In this document: one piece after another, positions 1 through 5,311 of the stretch
Numbering within the stretch: the first letter of the stretch is position 1
Layout of the letters: each line of letters starts with the position of its first letter
Source: JBBSVE01 sp038233815
GTDB taxonomy: Bacteria > Pseudomonadota > Alphaproteobacteria > Rhodobacterales > Rhodobacteraceae
Reading direction: 5' to 3'
NCBI GenBank assembly: GCA_038233815.1
Contig: JBBSVE010000172.1
Location: forward strand, 1-6,121
Length of the DNA stretch: 6,121 nt
Made by a program: the position numbers and the translations under genes
The notes under the pieces: generated by a model
Told to the model about the DNA's origin: nothing
Database searches by the model: none
The model's input: the letters and a program-made list of their open reading frames with translations, nothing else

Positions 1-1
1 C

Positions 2-43
2 AAGTGGGCCGCCGACTCCAAGGCCTACATCAAATGGGATTGA
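2..43 (+). CDS. C-terminal end of an unidentified protein (partial)
   Basis: The plus-strand frame beginning at base 2 is open from the window edge to a TGA at 41-43 and reads KWAADSKAYIKWD. The lysine, tryptophan and aspartate content looks like the tail of a soluble protein. Thirteen residues are too few to name a family, and a chance open stretch cannot be excluded. If real, it is the 3' end of a gene lying upstream in the same direction as the X25 gene, with about 117 bp between them. Confidence 0.35.
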   Translation, partial: KWAADSKAYIKWD

Positions 44-49
44 CAGGAT

Positions 50-61
50 GCGTGATCACGC
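50..61. promoter_or_regulatory. 12-bp perfect palindrome, possible operator
   Basis: GCGTGATCACGC reads identically on both strands. It sits seven bases after the TGA at 41-43 and about 100 bp before the GTG start of the X25 gene, in otherwise unassigned sequence. A dimeric repressor or activator site is the natural guess. There is no T-tract after it, so it is not a terminator. I do not recognise the site as that of a particular regulator. Confidence 0.3.
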
Positions 62-111
62 CGTCGCCGAAATTCCAGACACCAGGTTGCTCAATCTTCC
101 TTTGATCGTTG

Positions 112-134
112 AAGCATGGCTTGCTGTTTTTTTT
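112..134 (+). terminator. Weak possible intrinsic terminator (short stem plus T8)
   Basis: A run of eight T residues (127-134) follows a very short hairpin. It can be drawn as AAGC (112-115) with GCTT (119-122), or as AGCA (113-116) with TGCT (122-125). The T-tract is the longest in the window and lies after the upstream partial gene. The four-pair stem is much weaker than a typical Rho-independent terminator, so this is a suggestion only. The T-run could instead be part of the promoter or leader of the X25 gene. Confidence 0.25.
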
Positions 135-150
135 AGGATGCAATTGTTTG

Positions 151-156
151 GGAGGT
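151..156 (+). promoter_or_regulatory. Shine-Dalgarno for the X25 gene
   Basis: GGAGGT lies four bases before the GTG at 161. It supports this non-ATG start, because the signal peptide begins immediately downstream and no in-frame ATG precedes the hydrophobic segment. Confidence 0.7.
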
Positions 157-160
157 CGCA

Positions 161-937
161 GTGGGAAACCGATCCATACTTCGTCTGAGTACAGGGGCGC
201 TGTGCCTTGGGCTGCCAATCTTGTGCGGCGCAGCGAGTGCTGCGGCCGTTAGCGTCGTCGCTACGGGTAGTTTTCAGTCAGAGTTGGGTTGCGGCAGTGA
301 CTTCCAGCCAGACTGCACCATCTCCGCACTGCTCTACGACACGACGGACGACGTCTGGCAGCGTGTGTTGAACCTTCCCGGCGGAAGCTATTCCTATATT
401 GCGGCTTTGAACGGCAGCTTCACCGAGAGCTATGGCCTCCACGCGAGGCCCGGAGGTGCGAACATCCCGCTCGCAGTTCCTCGGGTAAGCGACGTGAAGT
501 TCTACTACGACGACAAGTCCCACTGGATGACGGACAATTTGAATTCGATCAGTCCGGTCTTGGCGGGCAGCTTCCAGAGTGAGCTTGGTTGTGGCAGTGA
601 TTTCGATCCTAGTTGCCTGCGCTCATGGCTGCAGGACCCGGACGGCGACGGCATCTATACGTACGCAAGCGTTCTGCCTATTGGCAGTTATTCAACCATC
701 GTTGCCATCAACGAGAGCTTTGACGATCGGTACGGGGCGGGAGGCCTCTTTGAAGGCGAAAACATCGACTTCCTTGTCGGCAACAACGCGCCCGTAACTT
801 TCCGCTATGACGGCGGCACACATGTGCTCACCATCGACGACGGGACCATACCGGCGACGGTGCCGATACCTGGCTCGCTACTCCTTATGGCTACCGCATG
901 TGCCGGATTTGCGATGGCAGGGCGCCGGAAAGTTTGA
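161..937 (+). CDS. Secreted tandem X25-domain protein with VPxP-CTERM sorting tail
   Basis: This is a 258-residue exported protein. Residues 1-27 form a Sec-type signal peptide: a basic start, a hydrophobic core and likely cleavage after ASA. Two modules of about 95 residues follow with a period of exactly 100 residues. Each opens with GSFQSELGCGSDF (36-48 and 136-148), and a second cysteine follows at 52 and 152, so each may hold a small disulphide loop. Module 2 also shows LRSWLQDPDGDG, AINESF, YGAGG and THVLTI. This pattern matches the X25 modules found in pairs at the N-terminus of Bacillus acidopullulyticus-type pullulanases. The C-terminus (234-258) has VPIPGS, a hydrophobic stretch and then GRRKV, the layout of VPLPA/PEP-CTERM signals handled by exosortases. 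No glycosidase domain is present, so the protein is not itself a pullulanase. An alpha-glucan or other carbohydrate-binding surface role is inference. The X25 tryptophans usually seen after GD and after NES are phenylalanine in both modules. Confidence 0.88.
   Translation: MGNRSILRLSTGALCLGLPILCGAASAAAVSVVATGSFQSELGCGSDFQPDCTISALLYDTTDDVWQRVLNLPGGSYSYIAALNGSFTESYGLHARPGGANIPLAVPRVSDVKFYYDDKSHWMTDNLNSISPVLAGSFQSELGCGSDFDPSCLRSWLQDPDGDGIYTYASVLPIGSYSTIVAINESFDDRYGAGGLFEGENIDFLVGNNAPVTFRYDGGTHVLTIDDGTIPATVPIPGSLLLMATACAGFAMAGRRKV
269..868 (+). repeat. Two in-frame X25 module repeats, 300-bp period
   Basis: The coding sequence for GSFQSELGCGSDF occurs at about 266-304 and again 300 bp later. All 13 amino acids are identical, yet 7 of the 13 codons differ, all synonymously. 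The rest of each module aligns at lower identity, for example LPGGSYSYIAALNGSF with LPIGSYSTIVAINESF. This is an old duplication kept by selection on the protein, not a recent tandem duplication. Confidence 0.85.
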
Positions 938-1140
938 AGCCCGCCGTTCGAACATTCGATCGAAAGTGCGTCGTTAGTACGGGGCCGATTTTGCGAGCAA
1001 CCGGCGTGGCCGCTGATCACGACCAATTTCCTGCCGAGGGCTTATTTGATCGCAACCGGGTTGGCCAGCAGATTTCGATGGATCCAGATGCTATTGGGCG
1101 TCAAGGGCCGCATCAGCCTTTCTGGCGTCGCTCCGCCCTC
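938..1140. other. Convergent intergenic gap, no gene recognised
   Basis: These 203 bp lie between the stop of the X25 gene and the stop of the minus-strand beta-repeat gene. Two adjacent perfect palindromes occur, GTTCGAAC (946-953) and TTCGATCGAA (955-964), but no T-run follows either. Near the right end GGGCG (1096-1100) could pair with CGCCC (1134-1138) around an inner AAGG/CCTT pair. This would lie just after the minus-strand stop, but again without a T-tract. A plus-strand frame stays open across most of the gap without resembling any family I know. No convincing terminator, RNA or gene can be called. Confidence 0.5.
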
Positions 1141-2898
1141 TCATTTCTTGCCGACGAGCGCAGACGCCGCCTGCATGCCGCCGCCGATCGTTCCTGCCGT
1201 GCCGTTTCCCCCAGGCCCAACCCTGATCGCGCCAATCCCGTTAGCCGTAATGTAGGCCTCAACCACTGGAATGTCGCCGGAGTTTGCCAGTTGGAATGAC
1301 GGCGCCGCCTCGCCCGACGTCGCCGTCACCGAACCATGATCACCATACAGGTCCAGGCTGCCGAGCGTCGTCGCACTCAACTGCGCCCGTGGCTTTCCGG
1401 TTGCGATCTCGTCCAGCGCAAGCACCCCCCCGGCGGCAGCTGCACCCAGCCGCACTGCTATGCCACCACCACCGGGGCCGTTCAGCACCATCGAACCGCC
1501 AAATCCACTAATCGGTTTGCCAAGCGTCACCATGGTCTTGCCGGCCTCATCGCCCAGACGAAGCCCGCCGCCATGCTCCTTGCTGAAACGCAACCCGGCG
1601 AAGTTCATCTTGTCCTTCGACAGGAAGAGACCGACAGCATCCGTCTCGACGTCGCGCCCTAGATCCAACGCCATCTCGGCATCGCTCAGCTGCATCCGGG
1701 TCTTGGTGGCGGTCGCCGAGAAAAAGGCGCGCTCGTCCTTGTTGTTATCGTAGAGGCTGAGGTAGGTGCCGCTGCCATCGCTCAGAACGCCGGTCTGCAG
1801 GTGTGCGGCCTCAGCCGGGCCAAGGTTCATCTGCACGGCGTCGGTCTTCGCATCGACCGAGAAGACGTTCTTCGATTGCCCGTCAATGATGGCGACCGCC
1901 AGATCCCCGGGGTCGGAGGACAACGTCACCCGGTCGCGCGCATCGCCGTCGAACAGCGCCAGATAGGCGCCGGCTCCGCTGGACGGCACGCCCGCGGCGA
2001 CGTGGGACTTCGCCGGGTCGCCCAGCGTCATCGTGGCGAGGCCGTCGCGCTGACTGACGGTGAATAGCTCAGCGCCCTGTGCGTCCGAGACCGTGAATGG
2101 TGCCGTGTCCGGTTGCGACGACATCAGGATGCGCTCGGACTTCGAGCGGTCCGAGACGCTCAGAAAACCGCCGTCGCCACCCTGGACGAGGCCGACCCGG
2201 ACGCCGGCGCCATCGACACTGCCCAGCTGCATCTGCGCGCCGCCTCCGTCGGTCTCGAAACTGACCACGCTGGCGCCACCGTCGTCGTGAAGAGCCAGCG
2301 GCACCTTGCCGTCAGAGGACAGCTTCACCCGCATCTTGCCTGCATTGCTGTTCAGCGCCAGTTCGCCGCCCTCTCCGGCGGAGGAGACCTGCGCGTGACG
2401 CTGACCCTCCCGGTCGAGAAAGAAGCCGCTCTGCGCCCCGTCCGCCGAAGAACCGAGGACGATGTGCGCCTTGCCGTCATCCAGAACCAGCTGTGAACTC
2501 TGCGGAAGCGCGGCGATCTGTGAGCGGATGCCGCCACCCGAATCCCGCAGGACGATCACCGAGCCCTTGTCCTGAAAGCCGAGCCCGATCGCCGCTCCAC
2601 CTCCGTCGCGCAGCCGCAGCCGGGGACTGCCGTCGCTGTCGATAGCGACAGACAGGATCTCCTGCTCCCCATGTGTCACGATCAGGGGTGCCTTGATGGT
2701 GGACGCATCCTTTTCGAGACGCTCCACGGCTTTTTTCAGCGCATCCACGTCTGCCCTTAGCGCGCTGATCTGATCCGCGTCAGCAGCAGTCTCCAGCGGG
2801 ATTTCCTGCGCCGACGCGCGTCGCCAGAAGAAAGGCAGCGCGCCGACGGCAAGGGCTGCCATCTTCAGATAGGTCCGACGTTCGGTTCCTGGGGACAT
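1141..2898 (-). CDS. Tat-type exported beta-repeat protein with N-terminal coiled coil (unknown function)
   Basis: This 585-residue protein matches no family I can name. The start is the ATG at 2898, because GGAGG lies five bases upstream; the GTG at 2904 falls inside that ribosome binding site. Residues 7-12 (RRTYLK) fit the twin-arginine pattern RRxFLK. A hydrophobic core and ASA (28-30) before Q31 follow, so Tat export is likely. Residues 43-66 (ISALRADVDALKKAVERLE) have heptad-spaced hydrophobics and could form an oligomeric coiled coil. From about 70 to the end the protein is rich in Gly, Asp and Ser, with short alternating hydrophobic strands. Three tandem units stand out at 211-277, 278-344 and 345-410, each with MxLG near its start (223, 290, 357) and a [FY]L[SA]xxD segment (245, 312, 379). 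The C-terminus (from about 550) is glycine-rich. Coiled coil plus beta repeats recalls trimeric fibres or tail-spike-like proteins, but that is inference. It is transcribed divergently from the OmpA-like gene. Confidence 0.82.
   Translation of the reverse strand: MSPGTERRTYLKMAALAVGALPFFWRRASAQEIPLETAADADQISALRADVDALKKAVERLEKDASTIKAPLIVTHGEQEILSVAIDSDGSPRLRLRDGGGAAIGLGFQDKGSVIVLRDSGGGIRSQIAALPQSSQLVLDDGKAHIVLGSSADGAQSGFFLDREGQRHAQVSSAGEGGELALNSNAGKMRVKLSSDGKVPLALHDDGGASVVSFETDGGGAQMQLGSVDGAGVRVGLVQGGDGGFLSVSDRSKSERILMSSQPDTAPFTVSDAQGAELFTVSQRDGLATMTLGDPAKSHVAAGVPSSGAGAYLALFDGDARDRVTLSSDPGDLAVAIIDGQSKNVFSVDAKTDAVQMNLGPAEAAHLQTGVLSDGSGTYLSLYDNNKDERAFFSATATKTRMQLSDAEMALDLGRDVETDAVGLFLSKDKMNFAGLRFSKEHGGGLRLGDEAGKTMVTLGKPISGFGGSMVLNGPGGGGIAVRLGAAAAGGVLALDEIATGKPRAQLSATTLGSLDLYGDHGSVTATSGEAAPSFQLANSGDIPVVEAYITANGIGAIRVGPGGNGTAGTIGGGMQAASALVGKK
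1669..2268 (-). repeat. Three 66-67-residue beta repeats within the Tat-exported protein
   Basis: Residues 211-277, 278-344 and 345-410 of the minus-strand protein align without large gaps. Shared landmarks recur at an exact 67-residue spacing: MQLG/MTLG/MNLG at 223, 290 and 357, and FLSVSD/YLALFD/YLSLYD at 245, 312 and 379. Regions before (80-210) and after (411-540) have the same composition and short strands, and probably hold further, more diverged units. Confidence 0.75.
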
Positions 2899-2903
2899 CT
2901 GCA

Positions 2904-2909
2904 CCTCCC
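2904..2909 (-). promoter_or_regulatory. Shine-Dalgarno of the beta-repeat gene
   Basis: On the minus strand GGGAGG precedes the ATG at 2898, with five bases between. This settles the start at 2898 rather than the GTG two codons upstream, which overlaps the ribosome binding site itself. Confidence 0.75.
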
Positions 2910-2923
2910 GCGTGATAGATTAC

Positions 2924-2936
2924 GATGAAGGTCATC
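2924..2936. promoter_or_regulatory. Interrupted palindrome in the divergent control region
   Basis: GATGA (2924-2928) and TCATC (2932-2936) are perfect inverted arms around AGG. The site lies roughly midway in the 61 bp between the starts at 2898 (minus) and 2960 (plus), where both promoters or their operators must lie unless transcription starts inside a neighbouring gene. I could not identify convincing -35/-10 boxes. A second inverted pair, GACCC (2944-2948) and GGGTC (2950-2954), lies next to it. Confidence 0.25.
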
Positions 2937-2959
2937 TTAACCCGACCCGGGGTCCGGTT

Positions 2960-4036
2960 ATGAAGAAATCGAAAGTTCTCCTGCTAGAGGCGGCATTCTG
3001 TCTTGCGGTGGCGACATCGGACGGCTGCGCAATGGCCGATGGGATGAATGTGCCTTTTGCCGTCGGTCTCGTCGTGACCAGATCGGCACAGGACGCAGGC
3101 GCGGATTACGAGGCAATCAGCTCGCTCGTCGCGCTGGACGACAAGGACGCGACCTTCGAAATCCGCTGGCCAAATGGCGGAGACGTCGGCGGCAGCTTCT
3201 CGCTCATGCAGGTCATCGAGCAACGCGATCTCGATGATGCGAACCGGATCGTCGCGTATTTTCATGAGGAAGACCCGCCCCGGTTTCCCGGATCTACCTC
3301 GGGCCAGACGTCCCGAAAGATGATCGCGGCACTTAAGACCGGGAAACCGGTTTCCATCGTGTTTGGCACGGCCTCGGGACCGCTCGGGCTCATCGGCGCG
3401 CGCAAGTACTTTCGGGGCGACATCGCCCGCGTCGAACCGAGCGCAGTGCCGGTGAATGTCCTGCTGAATGGCACGCCCACGGCGCTTCCCGCACTCCATG
3501 CGAAGGGCGTTCTGAAAGTCGGCGCCAGCAGTGGACCGGCCGAGTTCTGGTGGCTCGACCAGGAGGACAACGCGCTGACGCTGGTCTGGACGTTCATGGA
3601 CAGCGCGGCACGCGTCACGCGCATCGATACGCCGGTGGCGGAACCGGCGGCCGAAGTCGCGGAAATTGCCGCTCGGTTGAGCGGTCAGGAGTGTCGGGCC
3701 GAGTTGTATGGAATTTACTTCGACACGGGCAGCGCCGTGCTTCTTACGCAGTCCATGGACCGGATCGCGGTTGTGGCGCAGCTTCTCGACGATCGTCCGG
3801 ACTGGGATCTGACGATCGAGGGTCATACCGACGACATCGGCAGTGCGAGCTCGAACGTGGCGCTGTCGCGCGCTCGCGCCGAGGCCGTACGAGACGCCCT
3901 TGTGACGGATTGGAGAGTCGATCCTGGCCGATTGGCTGCGACCGGCTTCGGAGAGAGCAAGCCGGTGGACACAAATGACACGCTCGAAGGGCGTGCCCAT
4001 AACCGACGCGTCGAACTTTCGAAGGATTGCGAGTGA
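2960..4036 (+). CDS. OmpA-like peptidoglycan-binding envelope protein
   Basis: The protein has 358 residues from the ATG at 2960. An in-frame GTG at 2912 would add 16 charged residues before an obvious signal peptide and has no ribosome binding site, so 2960 is preferred; GGGG at 2949-2952 is a weak match before it. Residues 1-27 form a signal peptide with cleavage likely after AMA. Residues about 29-240 are not a domain I recognise; they include strand-like segments such as EFWWLDQEDNALTLVW (195-210). Residues about 249-354 are an OmpA C-terminal domain: YFDTGSAVL (253-261), IEGHTDDIGS (286-295), LSRARAEAV (302-310), GFGESKPV (329-336) and NRRVEL (348-353). D291 and R306 have the spacing of the E. 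coli OmpA residues that hold diaminopimelate in peptidoglycan, so binding is expected. No transmembrane barrel is evident, so it is probably a periplasmic or membrane-associated anchor. Its stop overlaps the start of the next gene. Confidence 0.88.
   Translation: MKKSKVLLLEAAFCLAVATSDGCAMADGMNVPFAVGLVVTRSAQDAGADYEAISSLVALDDKDATFEIRWPNGGDVGGSFSLMQVIEQRDLDDANRIVAYFHEEDPPRFPGSTSGQTSRKMIAALKTGKPVSIVFGTASGPLGLIGARKYFRGDIARVEPSAVPVNVLLNGTPTALPALHAKGVLKVGASSGPAEFWWLDQEDNALTLVWTFMDSAARVTRIDTPVAEPAAEVAEIAARLSGQECRAELYGIYFDTGSAVLLTQSMDRIAVVAQLLDDRPDWDLTIEGHTDDIGSASSNVALSRARAEAVRDALVTDWRVDPGRLAATGFGESKPVDTNDTLEGRAHNRRVELSKDCE
4021..4026 (+). promoter_or_regulatory. Ribosome binding site inside the OmpA-like gene for the downstream gene
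   Basis: GAAGGA lies nine bases before the ATG at 4036, within the last codons of the OmpA-like gene. With the TGATG overlap it suggests translational coupling and selects the ATG over the in-frame TTG at 4027. Confidence 0.5.
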
Positions 4037-5016
4037 TGCGCCTGATTTTTCAACCTTTCGTCCTTATTGTCGCTCTGGCCGCGTTAAACACGCTAGGGCT
4101 GCCCCGTCGCGCCCATGCCGATGCTGCCAGTCCCTGTGCGCTCCTTCCCGCGGCCGCCGTGGAGGAGGTCCTGCACGCGCCGCTGGCGACACCCCCGTTT
4201 CGCGCAAACGGCGTCGACCCGTCGCCAACGGGTGACGACTGCCGCTACGAGACCGCCACGTTCCGGGCGATCACCGTGCATGTGGACTGGACGGACGGCG
4301 GAACGACATTCGGCTTGTTGAATGGCATTGCGCGCCAGACCGCCGCGGCCGGACTGAAGGGCGTCGTGGAGTTGTCGGACGGATCGACGGTGCGCGGCAA
4401 CTGGGACGAAGCGCGGGGCTTCATGTGCTGTCAGTTCCTCGCATTACGTGGGGAGGAACTGGTGACTGTCGATGTCAGTGGCTCGGATGCAACCCTCGCC
4501 GGTGCCGCGTCGCTGGCCAACCTCGCCGTGAAGGCGCTCGATGCGCCAGCGGCCGTCGATGACGCCGTCGCCGTTAAAGCCGCGTCGGCGCTTGAGGCGG
4601 CCCGCCCCGCCATTGTCCCGGTCTGCTCCCTGCTCAGCCAAGATGAGGTGGAAGCGATCCTCGGAGCGCCACTGACCAGAGAGCGCGAGGGGGGAGCGGA
4701 TGACTGCACCTACGACTGGATCATGTCCGACGGCAGTTACGATGCGACCCTGACCCTCAACGTAACCTGGCGCGGCGGTTTCAGCGACATGCGGACGTCA
4801 CTCGCCGCGCTCGGCATCGCACTGGACGCCATCGACCCGGCTGGCGATCTTTCCGACACCACACAGCAAACGGAAGGGGCTGGGGCCGACGCGCTGGTTA
4901 CATCCTTCATCGGCGTCTCCACGGTGCGAAAAGACGTCCTCCTGAGCATTGAGACCGGTGGAATGAACGGTGACATCGCCACTGCGCTGATCCAAGCCGC
5001 CGCCGCGAAGCTTTGA
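4036..5016 (+). CDS. Secreted protein with two diverged copies of a cysteine-containing domain (unknown function)
   Basis: The protein has 326 residues. The start ATG shares its A with the TGA of the OmpA-like gene, so the two form an operon. Residues 1-28 are a signal peptide with cleavage likely after AHA. The mature protein is an internal duplication. Copy 1 begins PCALLPAAAVEEVLHAPL (33-50) with DDCRY at 67-71. Copy 2 begins VCSLLSQDEVEAILGAPL (196-213) with DDCTY at 222-226. Each copy continues with a strand of the type VHVDW or LNVTW (81-85, 241-245), and ends in a strand plus an alanine-rich helix (about 134-168 and 291-326). C34/C69 and C197/C224 are the likely disulphide pairs. C131-C132, adjacent cysteines, occur only in copy 1. 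The CxLL...EVExxLGxPL...C start resembles secreted DUF3558-like proteins, but I cannot assign the family firmly. An alanine-rich linker (169-192) joins the copies. A role alongside the OmpA-like protein in the envelope is inferred from the operon. Confidence 0.8.
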   Translation: MRLIFQPFVLIVALAALNTLGLPRRAHADAASPCALLPAAAVEEVLHAPLATPPFRANGVDPSPTGDDCRYETATFRAITVHVDWTDGGTTFGLLNGIARQTAAAGLKGVVELSDGSTVRGNWDEARGFMCCQFLALRGEELVTVDVSGSDATLAGAASLANLAVKALDAPAAVDDAVAVKAASALEAARPAIVPVCSLLSQDEVEAILGAPLTREREGGADDCTYDWIMSDGSYDATLTLNVTWRGGFSDMRTSLAALGIALDAIDPAGDLSDTTQQTEGAGADALVTSFIGVSTVRKDVLLSIETGGMNGDIATALIQAAAAKL

Positions 5017-5023
5017 ACCTTCG

Positions 5024-5193
5024 GTGCAGATACAAGCTCGGATGCGCGCCGAGGTCGAGCATCCATTCCGCGTCATAAGCGCCAGTTCGGTATGTGAAGA
5101 CCCGCTACCGAGGATTTGCCAAGAATGCACCCGGCTTTCGCGCTGTTTGCGCTCGGCAACCTATTTCTGATGCAAAGAAAATTGATGACATGA
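5024..5193 (+). pseudogene. Degenerate C-terminal remnant of an IS5-family transposase
   Basis: Three successive plus-strand frames spell the end of an IS5-type DDE transposase. From 5024 one frame reads up to VEHPFRVI (5054-5077). The next gives KRQFG (5077-5091), the next YVKTRYRGFAKNA (5091-5129), and the last ALFALGNLFLMQRKLMT with stop TGA at 5191-5193. The pieces include the family's R-x3-E-x6-K signature, with the catalytic glutamate codon at 5057-5059 and the lysine falling exactly at the first frameshift. At least three frameshifts, and the lack of any N-terminal two-thirds, show that it is dead. It starts within ten bases of the stop of the preceding gene, so the rest of the element was lost by deletion. 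The right terminal repeat should lie shortly after 5193, but I cannot define it. Confidence 0.75.
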
Positions 5194-5215
5194 GGAAAGG
5201 TCTGTCTGAACCCCT

Positions 5216-5256
5216 CTACCGTCTACCGTCTACCGTCTACCGCCTACCTCTACCGT
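5216..5256. repeat. Heptanucleotide tandem array CTACCGT
   Basis: Exact copies of CTACCGT lie at 5216-5222, 5223-5229 and 5230-5236. A CTACCGC variant follows at 5237-5243, a truncated CTACC at 5244-5248, and one more CTACCGT after a T at 5250-5256. The array sits between the IS5 remnant and the IS66 end. The unit is not a multiple of three and no gene covers it, so it is a noncoding short tandem repeat whose copy number may vary by slippage. Confidence 0.9.
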
Positions 5257-5287
5257 CAACAGAGCGGAACTGAACTCGAGAAAAACG

Positions 5288-5306
5288 GTAAGCATCCGGT
5301 GTGGGC
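5288..5306. repeat. Probable IS66 terminal inverted repeat (tnpC-side end)
   Basis: GTAAGCATCCGGTG begins at 5288, 24 bp outside the stop of the transposase gene. IS66-family ends characteristically start with GTAAGC, and many continue with a similar CCGGTG motif, so this is where the element should end. The opposite end lies outside the window, so the inverted pair cannot be confirmed here. The eight bases just outside, GAAAAACG (5280-5287), would be one copy of the 8-bp target duplication typical of the family. Confidence 0.7.
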
Positions 5307-5311
5307 CGCGG

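Noticed and set aside
117..134. Sigma-54 type promoter (TGGC element) ahead of the X25 gene
   Set aside because: The GC element expected ten bases after the GG is replaced by T residues.
946..964. Adjacent palindromes GTTCGAAC and TTCGATCGAA as a terminator for the X25 gene
   Set aside because: Neither forms a hairpin with a usable loop, and no T-run follows.
1096..1138. GGGCG/CGCCC stem after the minus-strand gene as a terminator
   Set aside because: The stem is interrupted by long unpaired stretches and no T-tract follows on the minus strand.
898..1299. Plus-strand open frame across the convergent gap
   Set aside because: It overlaps both the end of the X25 gene and the 3' end of the minus-strand gene, lacks a ribosome binding site and matches no family. 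Another plus-strand frame here (1046-1255) is also open but equally uninformative.
2912..2959. Upstream GTG start for the OmpA-like protein
   Set aside because: It would put a charged 16-residue extension before the signal peptide and has no ribosome binding site.
2984..4000. 338-codon minus-strand open frame opposite the OmpA-like gene
   Set aside because: It is antisense to a gene with clear OmpA motifs. Its translation is arginine- and histidine-rich with no domain or signal, as expected for the reverse frame of a GC-rich gene.
5216..5256. CRISPR-like array
   Set aside because: Units are seven bases in direct tandem without spacers.
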